Assembly (NCBI RefSeq): GCF_001039355.2
Contig: NW_019773625.1
Span: 797,079 to 861,078 of the forward strand
From: Lingula anatina
Lineage: Eukaryota > Brachiopoda > Lingulata > Lingulida > Lingulidae
Length of the DNA stretch: 64,000 nucleotides
Direction: 5' to 3'
Below, one piece after another: positions 27,101-38,693 of this stretch; position 1 is the first letter of the stretch; each line of letters opens with the position of its first letter. The position numbers were made by a program, and so were the translations under genes. The notes beneath the pieces were generated by a model. That model did no database searches, was not told where the DNA came from, and saw only the letters and a list, made by a program, of their open reading frames with translations.

Positions 27101-29115
27101 TCTCTACTTCTATGATTACATGTAATTTCTCATTTAACATAAATGTAAATCTCATTTTTTTTAGAATCTGAGTACTAATATTTATTTCAATTACCAATTT
27201 GTAATTCTTATACTTAGACATGGTTTTTGGTTGTATGGAAGGAATTGCTCAGTGATCTTATGACCACAGGGGATGCTAAAGGCAAAAAAGTAGTACGAAA
27301 AAATTTGTAAATCTGCTTTAAATTTAGGACAAAAAACATATCTGTGCACTTATGGCATGTGACCTAGAAAAATCTACCAACATTGAGATAGCATGATATA
27401 ATGAAATGTGTTAAAATAGGAATAACAAAACAGAGAAAGAGAATCAGATCTAAATGAAAGATTAAAATGCACAGTCAAAAAACACACATGCACACATTTC
27501 CACACTTGGGAATTATTTTGTCGCCATGGTTACTCTGATGATATGGTTGCATGGTAACAATCCAAAACACTTCATATCACCATGATTACCAGTTCAACAC
27601 AGCATTATAAGCAGCATTATTGTTATTTTGACCAATAAGCAAAAAGAAGCAATCTTCCATGCCTGTAGGCTATCATGCTGTCAGAATGGGGAGAGGGTAT
27701 CAACATCAAAACATTGAATTTCAGCTATGATATAGATGTTCCATGTATATAAGTTTACTAATGACTTTTTTTGCATTAAAAAAAAACATAAATTACATCA
27801 TTTTGCTCTTCTGAATTCATGACAGAAAGTGAAAGATCTCTTGTGCTCAAACCACATCAATTTGCTCTTTTGAATTCTTCACAGAAAGTGAAAGATCTCT
27901 AGTGTTCAAACCACGTTGACAAAATAAAAGTAGATACCAGTGACACTGTATTCCAAACAGTACACATTGCCAATAAGTTGTCAATAGATTCACTTTCACT
28001 ACTGAAAACCTTTACAGGCAATTTTGTACGAAAGTTTACAGAAGCCACTGGTTTATCCACCCCAAAGCAACAGACACACACATACTCACACAATCTCATT
28101 AGGTTTTTCTATTTCTCTTTCTCTGAGAACCAGAGTTATTGCAAAGAGAGTTGTCTGTACACAGCCATGGGCCAGAACTGTTTTGGAATGTGTGCTCTAA
28201 AAGTAACATAAGCACAGCACCATGAATCAGGGAAATTATTAATATGATTGATAAAAAAAAGGCTCACACTAGCATAAAACAGATTTGCCAAATACTGTAG
28301 ACAATATAATTTAGCTGAATGAAAAAACAAATATTTGATGCTTTTATTTTTCAAAATTATTGTTTGGTGGATTGGACAAACCCACCAAAACAGATTTTTT
28401 CTGACTTCAATTCAGATATCAAAGCATCCACTCTTTAAAGGTGGCAAACCTTTTTTTTCAATGAAAACAATCTAAGACTCTTTTAGAAACCTCAGAGCCA
28501 GAAACTGTCCACATCATTTTTTAATATTGTCATATTGTCTATATCAAATTGGCTTCAATTGAGAATATGCATGTGTAAACCTAGATGAAATTAAAGGACA
28601 TCTTACACAATGGCTCTAGGTTGGTGTATTTCTGAGACCCTCAACACAAAGGCCACTGCAAATAATACGACTTGAACAAGGTCAAATTCTGCAGTAACTG
28701 AGAAAGCCAGAAAACGGCTCTTTACTGACGTCGATTCCTGTGTGAAAATGATGAAATAATTATACATTAACAATTCAGCATTGCCAGTTTGAGTTATGCT
28801 CCATAATATTGGTTCAGGTTCTAGATAATTACCATTAAAATGTTATTCTCTCTGCCCAATTTTACAACTTGAATATATGTTTTTTTTTCAAAATGCACAA
28901 TTTGAAAAGAAATATTTTTCTATCAGCTGTAAATGTACTACAAGATAAGCTCATAAAAATTTGTAATGTCTTTTACATGAAATTTGTAATGTCTTTTACT
29001 TGAAATTTGTAATGTCTTTTACATAAAATAGTGGAATGCAAAGACCAACCTGAAGTCCCTTTTCTTTCTGACACTTGGAATCTTCAGAAGATAGTTTTTC
29101 TGTCTTCTTCTCCAT
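21113..29115 (-). CDS. POMT1: Protein O-mannosyltransferase 1, main part (start to MIR3; one exon in the gap)
   Basis: POMT1 with POMT2 transfers mannose from dolichyl-phosphate-mannose to Ser/Thr in the ER, the first step of alpha-dystroglycan O-mannosylation. Exons 5' to 3': 29050-29115 (ATG at 29113-29115), 28607-28737, 26864-26967, 26623-26673, 26333-26479, 25925-26033, 25579-25644, 25125-25218, 24433-24588, 24086-24306, [gap], 22882-22987, 22552-22644, 22057-22171, 21669-21763, 21113-21229. The 3' end continues at 19060-17963. Known exons give 724 codons including the stop, so about 750 aa with the missing exon; human POMT1 is 725-747 aa. Landmarks: the catalytic acidic pair in [10 protein letters not shown] (about residue 66), [20 protein letters not shown]-type loop read here as SIKYGG, and MIR motifs [16 protein letters not shown] and NNWWVV. 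About 12 transmembrane helices are expected for the family. Confidence 0.93.
23395..23923. other. Assembly gap (529 N)
   Basis: A run of N flanked on the right by a CA microsatellite (23924-23942). The POMT1 exon that should lie between 24086 (ends two bases into a codon) and 22987 (starts with one base of a codon) is not in the flanking sequence. It should be here: roughly 30 codons of the second MIR repeat. Confidence 0.95.
23924..23942. repeat. (CA)n microsatellite at the gap edge
   Basis: At least 9 CA units directly adjoining the N run; the repeat may have caused the gap. Confidence 0.85.
26968..28606. other. POMT1 intron 2 (1.6 kb)
   Basis: AT-rich intron. It contains a tandem duplication of about 60 bases (about 27803-27915; units built on gaaagtgaaagatctct and ttcaaaccac) and short T/A-rich tracts. 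No coding or RNA gene is recognisable. Confidence 0.5.
28957..29028. repeat. Three copies of a ~24-bp unit
   Basis: Unit aaatttgtaatgtcttttac occurs three times in tandem in POMT1 intron 1, with a diverged base pair between units. Confidence 0.85.
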
Positions 29116-32100
29116 GGTTCTATCACAGTTTACTCATCTAATCTGATAAAAAAATAGTAAGAACTACTAATTGTTAATTTATAAAGAACATTATGATTTT
29201 AAATACACACTGCAACCATTAAATGTAAGAGTTCCCTCTCACTTCTTATATTTCAATGCTTTAAGAATGGGGGGAAAGTGTTAAAGTAGTAATATACTTG
29301 GAAATTTCTTGTGTGGCATTATTCTAATTTTTCATTCAATGTTTGGTTTTTAAAAATAATTTGAATGGCAGCATTGGTCCCCAGGGAAAGGTACATAGAC
29401 CCAATCGGAGGTGCAAAATTCTGCAACCAAAATTCTTTGCCTCGTCACTTCACAATCTCAGTAAAATGATTGGCATCAATACGATAGTGGGGTATGGGCT
29501 TTCAAAATCTGGGGTCACTCGTATGCTTTCTTTGTCTCACTTCTCTTGTACAAATTACCTGGGCGTAGACATTTGGTTTTGAGGATCATTAGAGCGTGAG
29601 AATGCATTGGGAAGGTGTTAGCGAGTCTCGAGTCGACGAAAGTCAGGAGAACACTGGAAATAGAGCCCACATCTGAATGTGCTAAAACATATTTCGTGAG
29701 CACCATAGCAAGAATATTACCTTAATTTACCTTTCAGGATAGCTGGTTGCAATATTTGATCGATCTCTGCAGTTTTGGTAATAAAACGTCAATTTTGTAT
29801 TGTGGTGTCACCAACCTTGACCGCCATTTTTCAACAAAGACCTCTTCAATACTAGAAGACCAATTTCGTAAGCACTTACAGGACTTAAGCGTTCATTATA
29901 TCTTAAAATTATATTTAAAAATTAAATATATGTGCGTAATGTAGCCCTTATTTATATTATATTTGTGTAAATTATGTTTTGTTTTTGTTTTTATGTGAGT
30001 TTTGCACCCATTTAAGGAATTTATTTGGAAACTACATATGGCTTTTTATCAGCCATATAAGACCTGTGAATTTCTAGCCACAGGTGAGAGAAGAAGTGTT
30101 TACCTTCGCATGTCACTAGCAGTAATAGCCATTTCCACAAATGTGGCCGATGAAATGTGCAATAACGAGGAAGATAAACCACAGATTATCAAGGATGAAA
30201 TATAGGTAACAACTTAGAGGCCCACGTTTCAAATGTGGATAGATTTTTTACTTAGTATTTAACGTTATATATGCAGCAAACTTGAAAGCACAAATTAATT
30301 TGTAATTCGATCATAGCCAAAGGGAAATCATAGTGCGAAAACAAAATCGACGAGACTGTGAAATTGCAAACTGATTTTACTTTCCAATATCCTCAATGTG
30401 CTGTTGGAAAAATACCTGAAGTTTTTGTCTGTGCACAATGTCACATCGTACTAGATATATGAGAGTAATAATGAACATAATAATAGAATAATATAAGATA
30501 TGATATAATAGTAATAATGGTAATAGTAAGGTACATGGTATTCTATGAGAAAGTAGAAAATTAAGCAGGACATGCAGGAATAATTTGACCATCTTTTTTG
30601 TGGTTAAAACCTTCGAAGTTCTGAAACACCATCATGCATTAAGTGATCTCATTAAATGCAGCTAAATTATATTTAGTTGGGATCAATTTTCATTAATATC
30701 TCGCTTGCAGAGATAAGCAACTTAATGCTACATATCCAAGCATCAATTGCTAGTCTGAATGATCTAGCAACCAATAAGTAATAAACTGGCATTGATTCAA
30801 TGACAATTAAGTGGTGTACTCAGTAGTTAAATTTTTATAGAATTCTCCCCCTCCTGTCTAACATATTTTCTCTTTCATAACTATTCCTGTCATAAGTAAA
30901 AATAGTTAGAAAGTAAGCAATTACATGCAATATCTAAATGTCTTCAATTTATATGTAAAGTGGAAGAAAACGCAGTGGCAACAATTGATTTGTTGAAATT
31001 AGGCTGTCACAAGTGACTGGAAAAATATTACATTGTGAAATGGTCAGATTTAGTATAAAACCAGATAACCCAGATAATACAGATTGTATTGTGTGTGTAG
31101 ATGCATCAAGTTGGTAACACTGGCTCTTCCTGGTTGTGACACTATTACACTGATCAAGCACATATACCAGTATATATAATTTAAATTAATATATATTTCA
31201 ACTGATCTTTTGCAGGTTGGTTTGAACTGTACCTGAACTGACAGGTGGAATGTAAGCTGACAATGATGAAATGATAAAGGACCTAGAAAGATAATTTGAT
31301 TATCTGAGCAGCAAGAAGCTGTCACACGCAGGGATTATAGACCTTCAGACCTGAAGTCTCAATGGATAATCCTTCGGATGCATCTTCATCCAAGTTGGCA
31401 TCCAAGAAGGTTCTTTTCTAATGGAATTGTGGATTTAGTTCCTCTGAAGAATTTGGTATCGAAATGGGCTTGTTTGTAACAGCAGTTGCCGTGTTACTAT
31501 GATGCAATAATATATCATACATATTGTGTGTATGCAATATTTACCCCTTGCAGTTGATTTAAACTGAGTGTAACCAAGTGTGACTTCATTTGTCACATAA
31601 TCAATTACACTGCTCCAAAAGCAGGGAACAGATTAGGCCAGATAACATGAAATATAAGATAAATGGTGTTATGTGAAACAGAAAGTGGTCCACTGTTTGT
31701 TGTCACTGTGTGACACAGTGTTGTGATATGCTAATATGATGTTATGAATAATTGCATATGAAATTATGAGCACAATATATGATGTTTGTCATATCAATCT
31801 TCAGGTCCTGACGCTAACATTTCATAATTTTTTAAACTTGAAAGTGGACTCACAAGGAAAGCTGCGCACAAGAATTCTTTATTTAAGGATATGGCATTGG
31901 AAAATAAGTTTTCATCTTTTTGTAAAGAATTAACTCTACCTCTTTGAAAAGACAACGTGTCAGTTTTTTTTTTTTTTTCAAAGATGTAAAGTGTATAATT
32001 TTGCATCTGTTAATTATCTCATACATTCCATTAGTTATGATGCTCATTAATATATTAAATAATATTATTTTACAGGTTTGCAGGTTCAGAATTTATCTTT

Positions 32101-32613
32101 ATCAGGTTGGCAGGTTCAGAATCTGAAATGAGATATTCAGAACTGTGATATAAAAGTTTTAATTTTAATTAATTATATACATAATACTTTTACGTTATAC
32201 CATTTAATTTTATGAATTATAAATATTAACATCATAATTTCAGCATACATAAATCATATAAATTAACCATCGTATCGAAGCTGAGTTTAGTCATTTTAGA
32301 TATTTAAATTGGTGTAGTTATATAGAAATAACTACATTGGTGAAAGCTTTTCAGGATTATGACTGATTTCAGGATTTTAAGTCTTCATTTTGATTGTTTT
32401 TTCATATGGTCTGAATGCAATGAGAAATTGCATTACTATAAAGCTTAGCCAAAATTGTGGTTTTGAGCAGAGTCAATAGGGATGAATGTGTAAGACAATC
32501 AGAAATATGTATTTGACTAGTGAAACTTTTTATTTTTACTGATATAATTAAAATATAAGATTTTCATTCCAAAAGTGTATTAACACTTTAAGTGTATGTA
32601 GAGAAAATTCAAA
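29116..32613. other. Head-to-head intergenic region, POMT1 / SLCO
   Basis: 3.5 kb between the two start codons, presumably holding both promoters and non-coding first exons. On the minus strand a splice-acceptor-like tract ends at 29143, and a donor-like gtaaat lies at 29725-29730, so POMT1 probably has a separate 5' UTR exon at about 29731-29850. On the plus strand, acceptor-like tracts occur near 31213 and 32074, but no SLCO leader exon can be fixed. A direct repeat of ggcaggttcagaat lies at about 32080-32120. Confidence 0.45.
29731..29850 (-). promoter_or_regulatory. Candidate POMT1 5' UTR exon with YY1-like element and uORF
   Basis: On the minus strand, AAAATGGCGG (29821-29830) resembles the YY1/ATGGC core found at the start sites of many housekeeping genes. 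Its ATG opens a 12-codon upstream frame ending TGA (29789-29827). A GTAAAT donor follows at 29725-29730. Together these suggest a short non-coding first exon spliced to the ATG exon near 29142. This is inference from motifs only. Confidence 0.4.
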
Positions 32614-35600
32614 ATGGAGACAGCAGCACAGGAAACTCAAGTTGAAGCAGAAAAAGAGTCCAAATGTGGGTGTGGTTATTGGCACCCTGCATGTCTGCAG
32701 AAATTCTCACATCCACCGGCTTTTCTACTATGCATTAGTGCTGCTGCTCTCGCACAATCCATTCTAGTCTCAGGGTACACGAGCAGTATTCTAACCACTA
32801 TAGAAAAGCGCTACAGTCTACAAAGCACAGAACTTGGAGTGATATTCAGCAGCTATGAATTCACCTGTGTTTTTTTCACTGTGATAGTCAGTTATTTTGG
32901 AGGGCGGTCAAAGCACAACCGAGCAGCATGGATAGGGAAAGGCATGGTGTTGCTAGCCTTGGGATCATTCCTGTTTGCATTGCCTCATTTCATTGGTGGG
33001 CAATATCAAGTGACCTTGAACCAGAATGCCTCGTTAGACAATACAGAGAACCTTTGCAATGATGACCCTGCCACAACAGATATGTCAAGTGCCTGTCGTT
33101 CTAGTGTGCAATCAGAGAAATGGGCTTTTGCAATATTTCTTATCGCTCAGATGTTGATTGGTGTTGGTGCCTCGCCTGTGTACACGCTAGGGCCAACCTA
33201 CATGTACGACAATGTCAGGCGCAATCTCTACCCCATTTTTGCAGGTAAATGTACTAGATTATTGCATTTAATTCTTGTGTATGTAGTGCTTATGTGTGTG
33301 TGTGCATGTGTTTGTGTGTGTGTGTTTTGGTGCATGTTTTATAGAATAATTTGAAAAGCGTCCTCAATTTATAGGTGAATTATGAAGTTAAAAGTTGCAT
33401 TTTCTAAATGACAGATTTTTTTACTTTTTTGTGCCTTATGTAAAAAAGAAAAAACTATATGACAACCAACTCCTCCCTTGACTCTAACAGATGTTTTTGT
33501 TTTTCAATATAAAAAAGGCAGTCTGTAATATTAACACTGGTCCCTCAGCAAATGCCACTGAAACTGAATTGGCTCAACACACCAGTGCATGGTCTATTTT
33601 CTACGTTTGACCATTAAACCCTGATGGCCCAAAGGGTCAGTGGGTTTTTAAAATTTTGCCACAAAATGAAAAGATGTTTTGATATTTTTTCCAGGCATCA
33701 TGTACGCCATGGCAGCCTTTGGTCCAGCCCTTGGATTTCTGATAGGTGCCGCCTTCATCACACTGTATGTGGACCCTGCCAACCCCCCACCGACCCTCAC
33801 GGAGGACAGTAAGGACTGGATAGGAGCATGGTGGCTGGGATTTCTACTATGTAGCTTTATGGGGTTATTAGTGAGTGTTCCCCTTTTGATGTTTCCCAAG
33901 AAGTTGGACATAAAAGAGGAGAATATCGAGGTGGAAGAGGAGCCCGCCATGATGGGGTTTGGACAGAGTGTCAAAGGTAGGTTTTGTTACCATATGTGTA
34001 TGGTAATTATTCTGAAAATTTGATCAAGATTGACTTGTTTTATTGTTGTGACAGCAATATCATGTGTAATGGTGATATAATGTGCCTGTGACAACAGTGA
34101 CACCTAGCAAAAAGACTGAAAGCTTCACTAACCTTATAATGGAATTTTAATTTTATATTAAAATATACCATGAGAGGATGTAAGTTCAAACTTGCATGAA
34201 TGATACCAAATGTAATCCTGTATAGAACACTTGTGACAACTCAATATGTCCGATAGGCCAGATATGTCCTATGACCAGAGAACAGGCCAGATATGTCCTA
34301 CAAAAAAGAGCCAGATGTGTCCGTCAGGCCAGATATGTCCGACAAAAAAGAGCCAGTTGTGTCAGACATATCTGGCTTGTCGGACACATCTGGCTCTTTT
34401 CTGTCAGACATATCTGGCCTTCTCTGGTCATAGGACATATCTGGCCTGTCGGACATATCAGGTCGTCACAACACTTTGCATGATACTAACTTGATCTTAG
34501 TTTGTTTCCAGCAGCTCTTTGTCTAGCTAGGTTAAATGTCTTGTTAACAATTCATAAAATGAAAAATAAATATGAATAAAAATAAACTGTATAATTAATT
34601 TTATGCCATTTCTCAATCAGACATCCCCAGGGAACTGAAGAAGCTGTTTACAAATACAACCTGGCTTTGTGTGAGTCTTGCCATAGTGATGGAGCAGTCT
34701 GTCATCCAGGGATTCATAGTCTTCATTGCTAAGTATCTGCAAACAATGTACGACATTCCAGCATCAAGAGCAAATATTGTCACAGGTACTTCTGTCACCA
34801 AGAAAAAGTTTCATTATTTAATTATTATTATTATGTATTTACCATGGTTTTCATAGCACAATATATCCAAATTAGTTTTTATATCCAAACTTTTGGTGCA
34901 AAAATTGTCATATATTTCTTGAATAACAGTGTGACATCAAAAAAACCAAGTCAGTGTTGTTGCCTGAAATGTTCACTTTTGAATTCCAAAAATGTTTTGA
35001 CTTTGTAAAATTTATCTTGACTGAATAAAATTCATTTCTTTGTCTGGTTACTCAATTTGCAAGAAGGAAAGATAATGGAACTTTTATATTAGCATTTTTA
35101 TTAATTTTAATTAAAATTAATTAATTTGTTTGTTTCTTCAGGTGCTGTAGTTATACCCAGTGCAGTGGTGGGTATCATCACAGGAGGTGTGGTAGTCAAA
35201 AAGTTCAAGCTCACACTGGAAGGTATAGGCCGACTTCTGGTGTGTATAGCCTTCCTGGCCTTCCTGGTGACACTGCCAATATTCTTCCTGGGCTGTGAGA
35301 GTGGAAAACTGGCAGGGGTTACCACTCCTTACAGGTGGGCTTCATGATTTAATAATGATAATAATAATAATAATAATAATAATAAGTATTAATAACGTTT
35401 ACCCAGCCAGCTTGGTCAAAGAATTTTGTAAACCAATTATTTTGTTGATGTCATCTTCCTTATTCTTAGTACTTGTCAAATGGCTCTGATATGTGTTGAC
35501 TTATAAATAGCAACTCAGCATCTGTAGTAACCATAACAAATCCACTGTTCATTTGTTCTGACAAAGTTTTAAAAATCAGTGCAAAATAAAAAGAAGATTT

Positions 35601-37175
35601 CAAATTTGATATGCTGCTAGGTTGGACGATGTGTTGTCAACAGTCAACTTATCATCAGAGTGTAATGTCAACTGTCACTGTAGTGTCCAACACTATGCTC
35701 CAGTCTGTGACAGCCATGCTGGAATGGCATACCTTAGTGCCTGTCACGCAGGATGTCATGTTGTCGATGTGACACACGTAGATGGAATGAAGGAAAGTGT
35801 CAAGGTATGAGACATGGGTCGAATTTTTCAGTTGTTTGAACTAACCAGGGTTTAATATCATTGAATGAATTTTAACAGGAATGTTTATTTCTTTAAATTT
35901 TGAATTTATCTGCCTCTAAAGGAAATTTCACGTGTGTTTTAAGTTCTCTGCTGAAAATGACTGGTTGCACTTTACTACTTCCAAACAAAGCAAATTAAGG
36001 TGGTACATACTTGAATGGCATTCACCTCTCTGAACATCTAGGTTGGATTAGTTGCTAATGTGCACGACTTAAAATTTGGCACATATTTTTTGAAACTTTG
36101 TTACAATTTAAATTTTTTTTTATACGTGCACTATCTCAATTATACAATAGCAGTATATGTGGACCATCTGGAAAGTTCGCTTCTTTTTTAGTCAGGTAAA
36201 AAAAAGGTACATGCCTTTTAGAGTAATTTAACATCTTCCTTCCTTTCTTTGCAGAATTATTCCAGTTGTGCCTGTCTTGGGTTGTCTAGTCCTCCGTCTG
36301 ATGGTTGGTCAGTAGTTGAAGGCAAGTGCAGCAGAGAATGCAATACTTTCATCCCATTTGTCCTGCTGTTGTTTCTGGTAGTTTTCCTCATCTGCTGCGC
36401 TCAGAATCCAGCACTTATTATAACTCTCAAGTAAGTATAAATATGCCTCAAATAAGTATGAATTTATTTGTACCTGTCCATTCATATTCAAGAAATTGAG
36501 AAGAGTTTTATAATTGAATTGGCAAATGTTCGTGAGGATTGTTTAAAGAAACACCTATTTTAAATGTTCTTTAGTTTGCTATTGTTGGGTGGCTTTTTAT
36601 ATTGATAGAATATATGAATGGAGACATCATTTTATTCAATTTATTTTAATTTATTTATTATTTTATTATTATTTTTTACAGGAAAAGTTGTTATTAATGC
36701 TCATCCATATTAAATACTGGTACATGAAATTGATAATTTCAGGAGCGTGAGCAGTAGCAGCGAGAGGTCCTTTGCCCTGGGAATGCAATACTTCCTCTTG
36801 CGTGCTGTGGCCTTCATCCCAGCACCAATCTATTTTGGCTATCTATTCGATACCCAGTGTATACTTTGGCAGCCATCTTGTGAGAATGGCAAACAAGGTG
36901 CATGCTGGGAGTACAGCATTGAGAATTTGCCTTATACCATGTTTGGAATGGCGTGCGGACTTCGTATCCTTGGATTCATCTTCATATTATTGACTTACTT
37001 ATCAATAAAAAGAGATGGACGAAGAAAAGGATGTATGCAGCTCGCTAATGGTGGAAAAGATTTAGATCCAAATAAAATGGTGCACAGTGTCAGCACTGTT
37101 AGTTGCGATACCATGACCTCTAGTGTGAGCTCAGACAATGGTGTCAAGCCAGTTCGTCTGGAGACTTACATTTGA
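32614..37175 (+). CDS. Solute carrier organic anion transporter (SLCO/OATP), complete, 687 aa
   Basis: Exons 32614-33244, 33695-33976, 34621-34785, 35142-35334, 35621-35804, 36255-36430 and 36743-37175 total 2,064 bases, with stop TGA at 37173-37175 and all phases consistent. OATPs are 12-helix plasma-membrane carriers that exchange amphipathic organic anions such as steroid conjugates, eicosanoids and thyroid hormones. Visible hallmarks: the superfamily signature around residues 248-261 (KDWIGAWWLGFL) on extracellular loop 3, a large extracellular loop 5 with a Kazal-like cysteine domain from about residue 438 (CNVNCHCS, YAPVCD, YLSACHAGCH, SCACLG), and MG/PALGF-type helix 4. The usual Arg of D-x-R-W in the signature is Asp here. 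The C-terminal loop (CILWQPSC, GACWEYS) looks nearest to the SLCO4/SLCO5 branches, but the subfamily is not secure. Cytosolic tail is Ser/Thr-rich. Confidence 0.94.
34232..34470. repeat. 239-bp foldback hairpin built from a repeated ggccagatatgtcc unit
   Basis: Lies in SLCO intron 2. The left arm (34232 to about 34350) and the reverse complement of the right arm (about 34355-34470) match along nearly their whole length. Both start tgtgac and carry the blocks tatgtcctatgaccagag and agccagatgtgtccg in the same order. Within each arm ggccagatatgtcc recurs three or four times at about 20-40 base spacing. The transcript could form a long, almost fully paired stem. Looks like a foldback element or an inverted duplication of a small tandem repeat. 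Confidence 0.9.
35347..35386. repeat. (ATA)n microsatellite in SLCO intron 4
   Basis: Run of about a dozen aataat-type trinucleotides shortly after the exon 4 donor. Confidence 0.85.
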
Positions 37176-38634
37176 TTCATATCAAAATGATGATAGAATC
37201 AGTCTTATACTGGTAGCTCTATATCAGTTTTGTGGGCCTTGAGTTTCAGAACCATAATATCCTACCAGTGTTTCATGTAAGTGTGTTTGCAGGGCTGAAG
37301 AGGGGAGTTTTTAATAACCTCTTAAAACTTCTAGTGATTATACCAGTATGTTAAATGTTAGCCTAATAATTATTGGGTACCCCCCCCCCCCCCCCCAAAA
37401 AAAAAATGTGATAGCCACAATTAAATGTTTTGCCTGCCTTACCTGAAAACTTACATAAGAATATGCTTATATATTTATCAATTCTATTTTGTAGTGTTTG
37501 TTATAATTTTATTTTCATTGTTTAAAGTTACCAGAGTTTGGGAGAGTTTTTAAGCCCGACTCTTAATACCTCCGAGTTACTGATTCACTTTTAATGATAA
37601 GAATTAATATAGTACTTTGTTGTTAAAAAGTTCTTCCCCAGAGTTGAAAAGCAAGAACACACAACTAAATATGTGCTTGAACATGCACGCATGCACAAAC
37701 ACACATTATTGCAATTTATTAAAATTGTTTCATTTTGACGAATATTTTATTTCAATTGATGAAGCTCCTAGGCTGTCTGCTGCACAACTGAATGTTGTGT
37801 GTGTAAGAATACCCAATAACTGTTTTTTGTGGTGATTGAATTTTTAAATAGATTATACAGGTCAAAAAAATTTTTTTTAATCTGAGGAAGAGTTTTAATA
37901 TCTGAAATCTGTCCATCATATTAGCAGCCATGCTGTTCTTAACATTCCTTTTATAAATTATTTTATGCATTTTAATTATTTTTAAGACTAGGAATCAAAA
38001 CTGACAAATTATGTTAGAAGTAGGAAAAAAGTAGAAAAAATATATTAGAAGTAGGAAAAAGGTAGAATGAATTGTATGGAAATTAAGCAATGTAGGATTT
38101 ATTTAAGAACAACGTCATAAGGAACTTGCAGTTGTACTTTTCAAATAGATTCTTACAAAATTTTTGAGGTGGACTTTTAAAGCTGCCCTCGCTACCATTC
38201 CATGTTAGTTACTGTGATAATTAAGATGAAAGAAGTGTTGTTTTGCCATTGTAATAATATTGCCCATTCCTTCTGCAGGGTGACTTTGTTAGAATAGCAC
38301 TGGGTCTGATAAAAGTCTTTTTTTTTTTTTTCACTTAAAGATATGAAATATTGGTTGCTGAAATACTTAATGTTGTATAGTTCCATCAGTTGTGTGCTTT
38401 CAGTAGAATGGTAGATTGGTAGTTCTTTTTTCAGCTTTATTTTAACTTAAAATGGCTAGAAAATCTTTTAAATAAAGAAGCAAAGATTACATGAACTTTA
38501 TTAATGTAGAATGGATTCTTATTTTTCAATCTCATTCATTTGTGATGACTTCTGTAGTAGGGTGAGATTTACAATAGTTGTACAATGTAACAGCTTATAT
38601 CATTGGTAAAGTTTTTTTTTTCTTTCAATCGTAA

Positions 38635-38640
38635 AATAAA
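38635..38640 (+). terminator. Candidate distal poly(A) signal of SLCO
   Basis: AATAAA, 1,460 bases after the stop. A nearer hexamer lies at 38471-38476; which one is used cannot be told from sequence. Confidence 0.4.
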
Positions 38641-38687
38641 ATGCTATCATTGTAACAACATATTATATTGGCTATTTGAAGAGTATC

Positions 38688-38693
38688 TTTTAT
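38688..38693 (-). terminator. Candidate poly(A) signal of the C3 homologue
   Basis: AATAAA on the minus strand (plus tttatt), 2.15 kb beyond the stop codon. It faces the SLCO signal only about 50 bases away. Confidence 0.35.

Noticed and set aside
30002..30205. 67-codon plus-strand ORF in the POMT1/SLCO spacer
   Set aside because: Short, no recognisable family, ordinary AT-rich context; could be chance.
33648..33974. 108-codon antisense ORF in SLCO exon 2
   Set aside because: Shadow of a confirmed coding exon; no splice or homology support.
34246..34494. Overlapping 82- and 70-codon ORFs with repeated ICPTKKSQ-type peptides
   Set aside because: Arise from the repeated unit of the intronic hairpin; no splice or start context.
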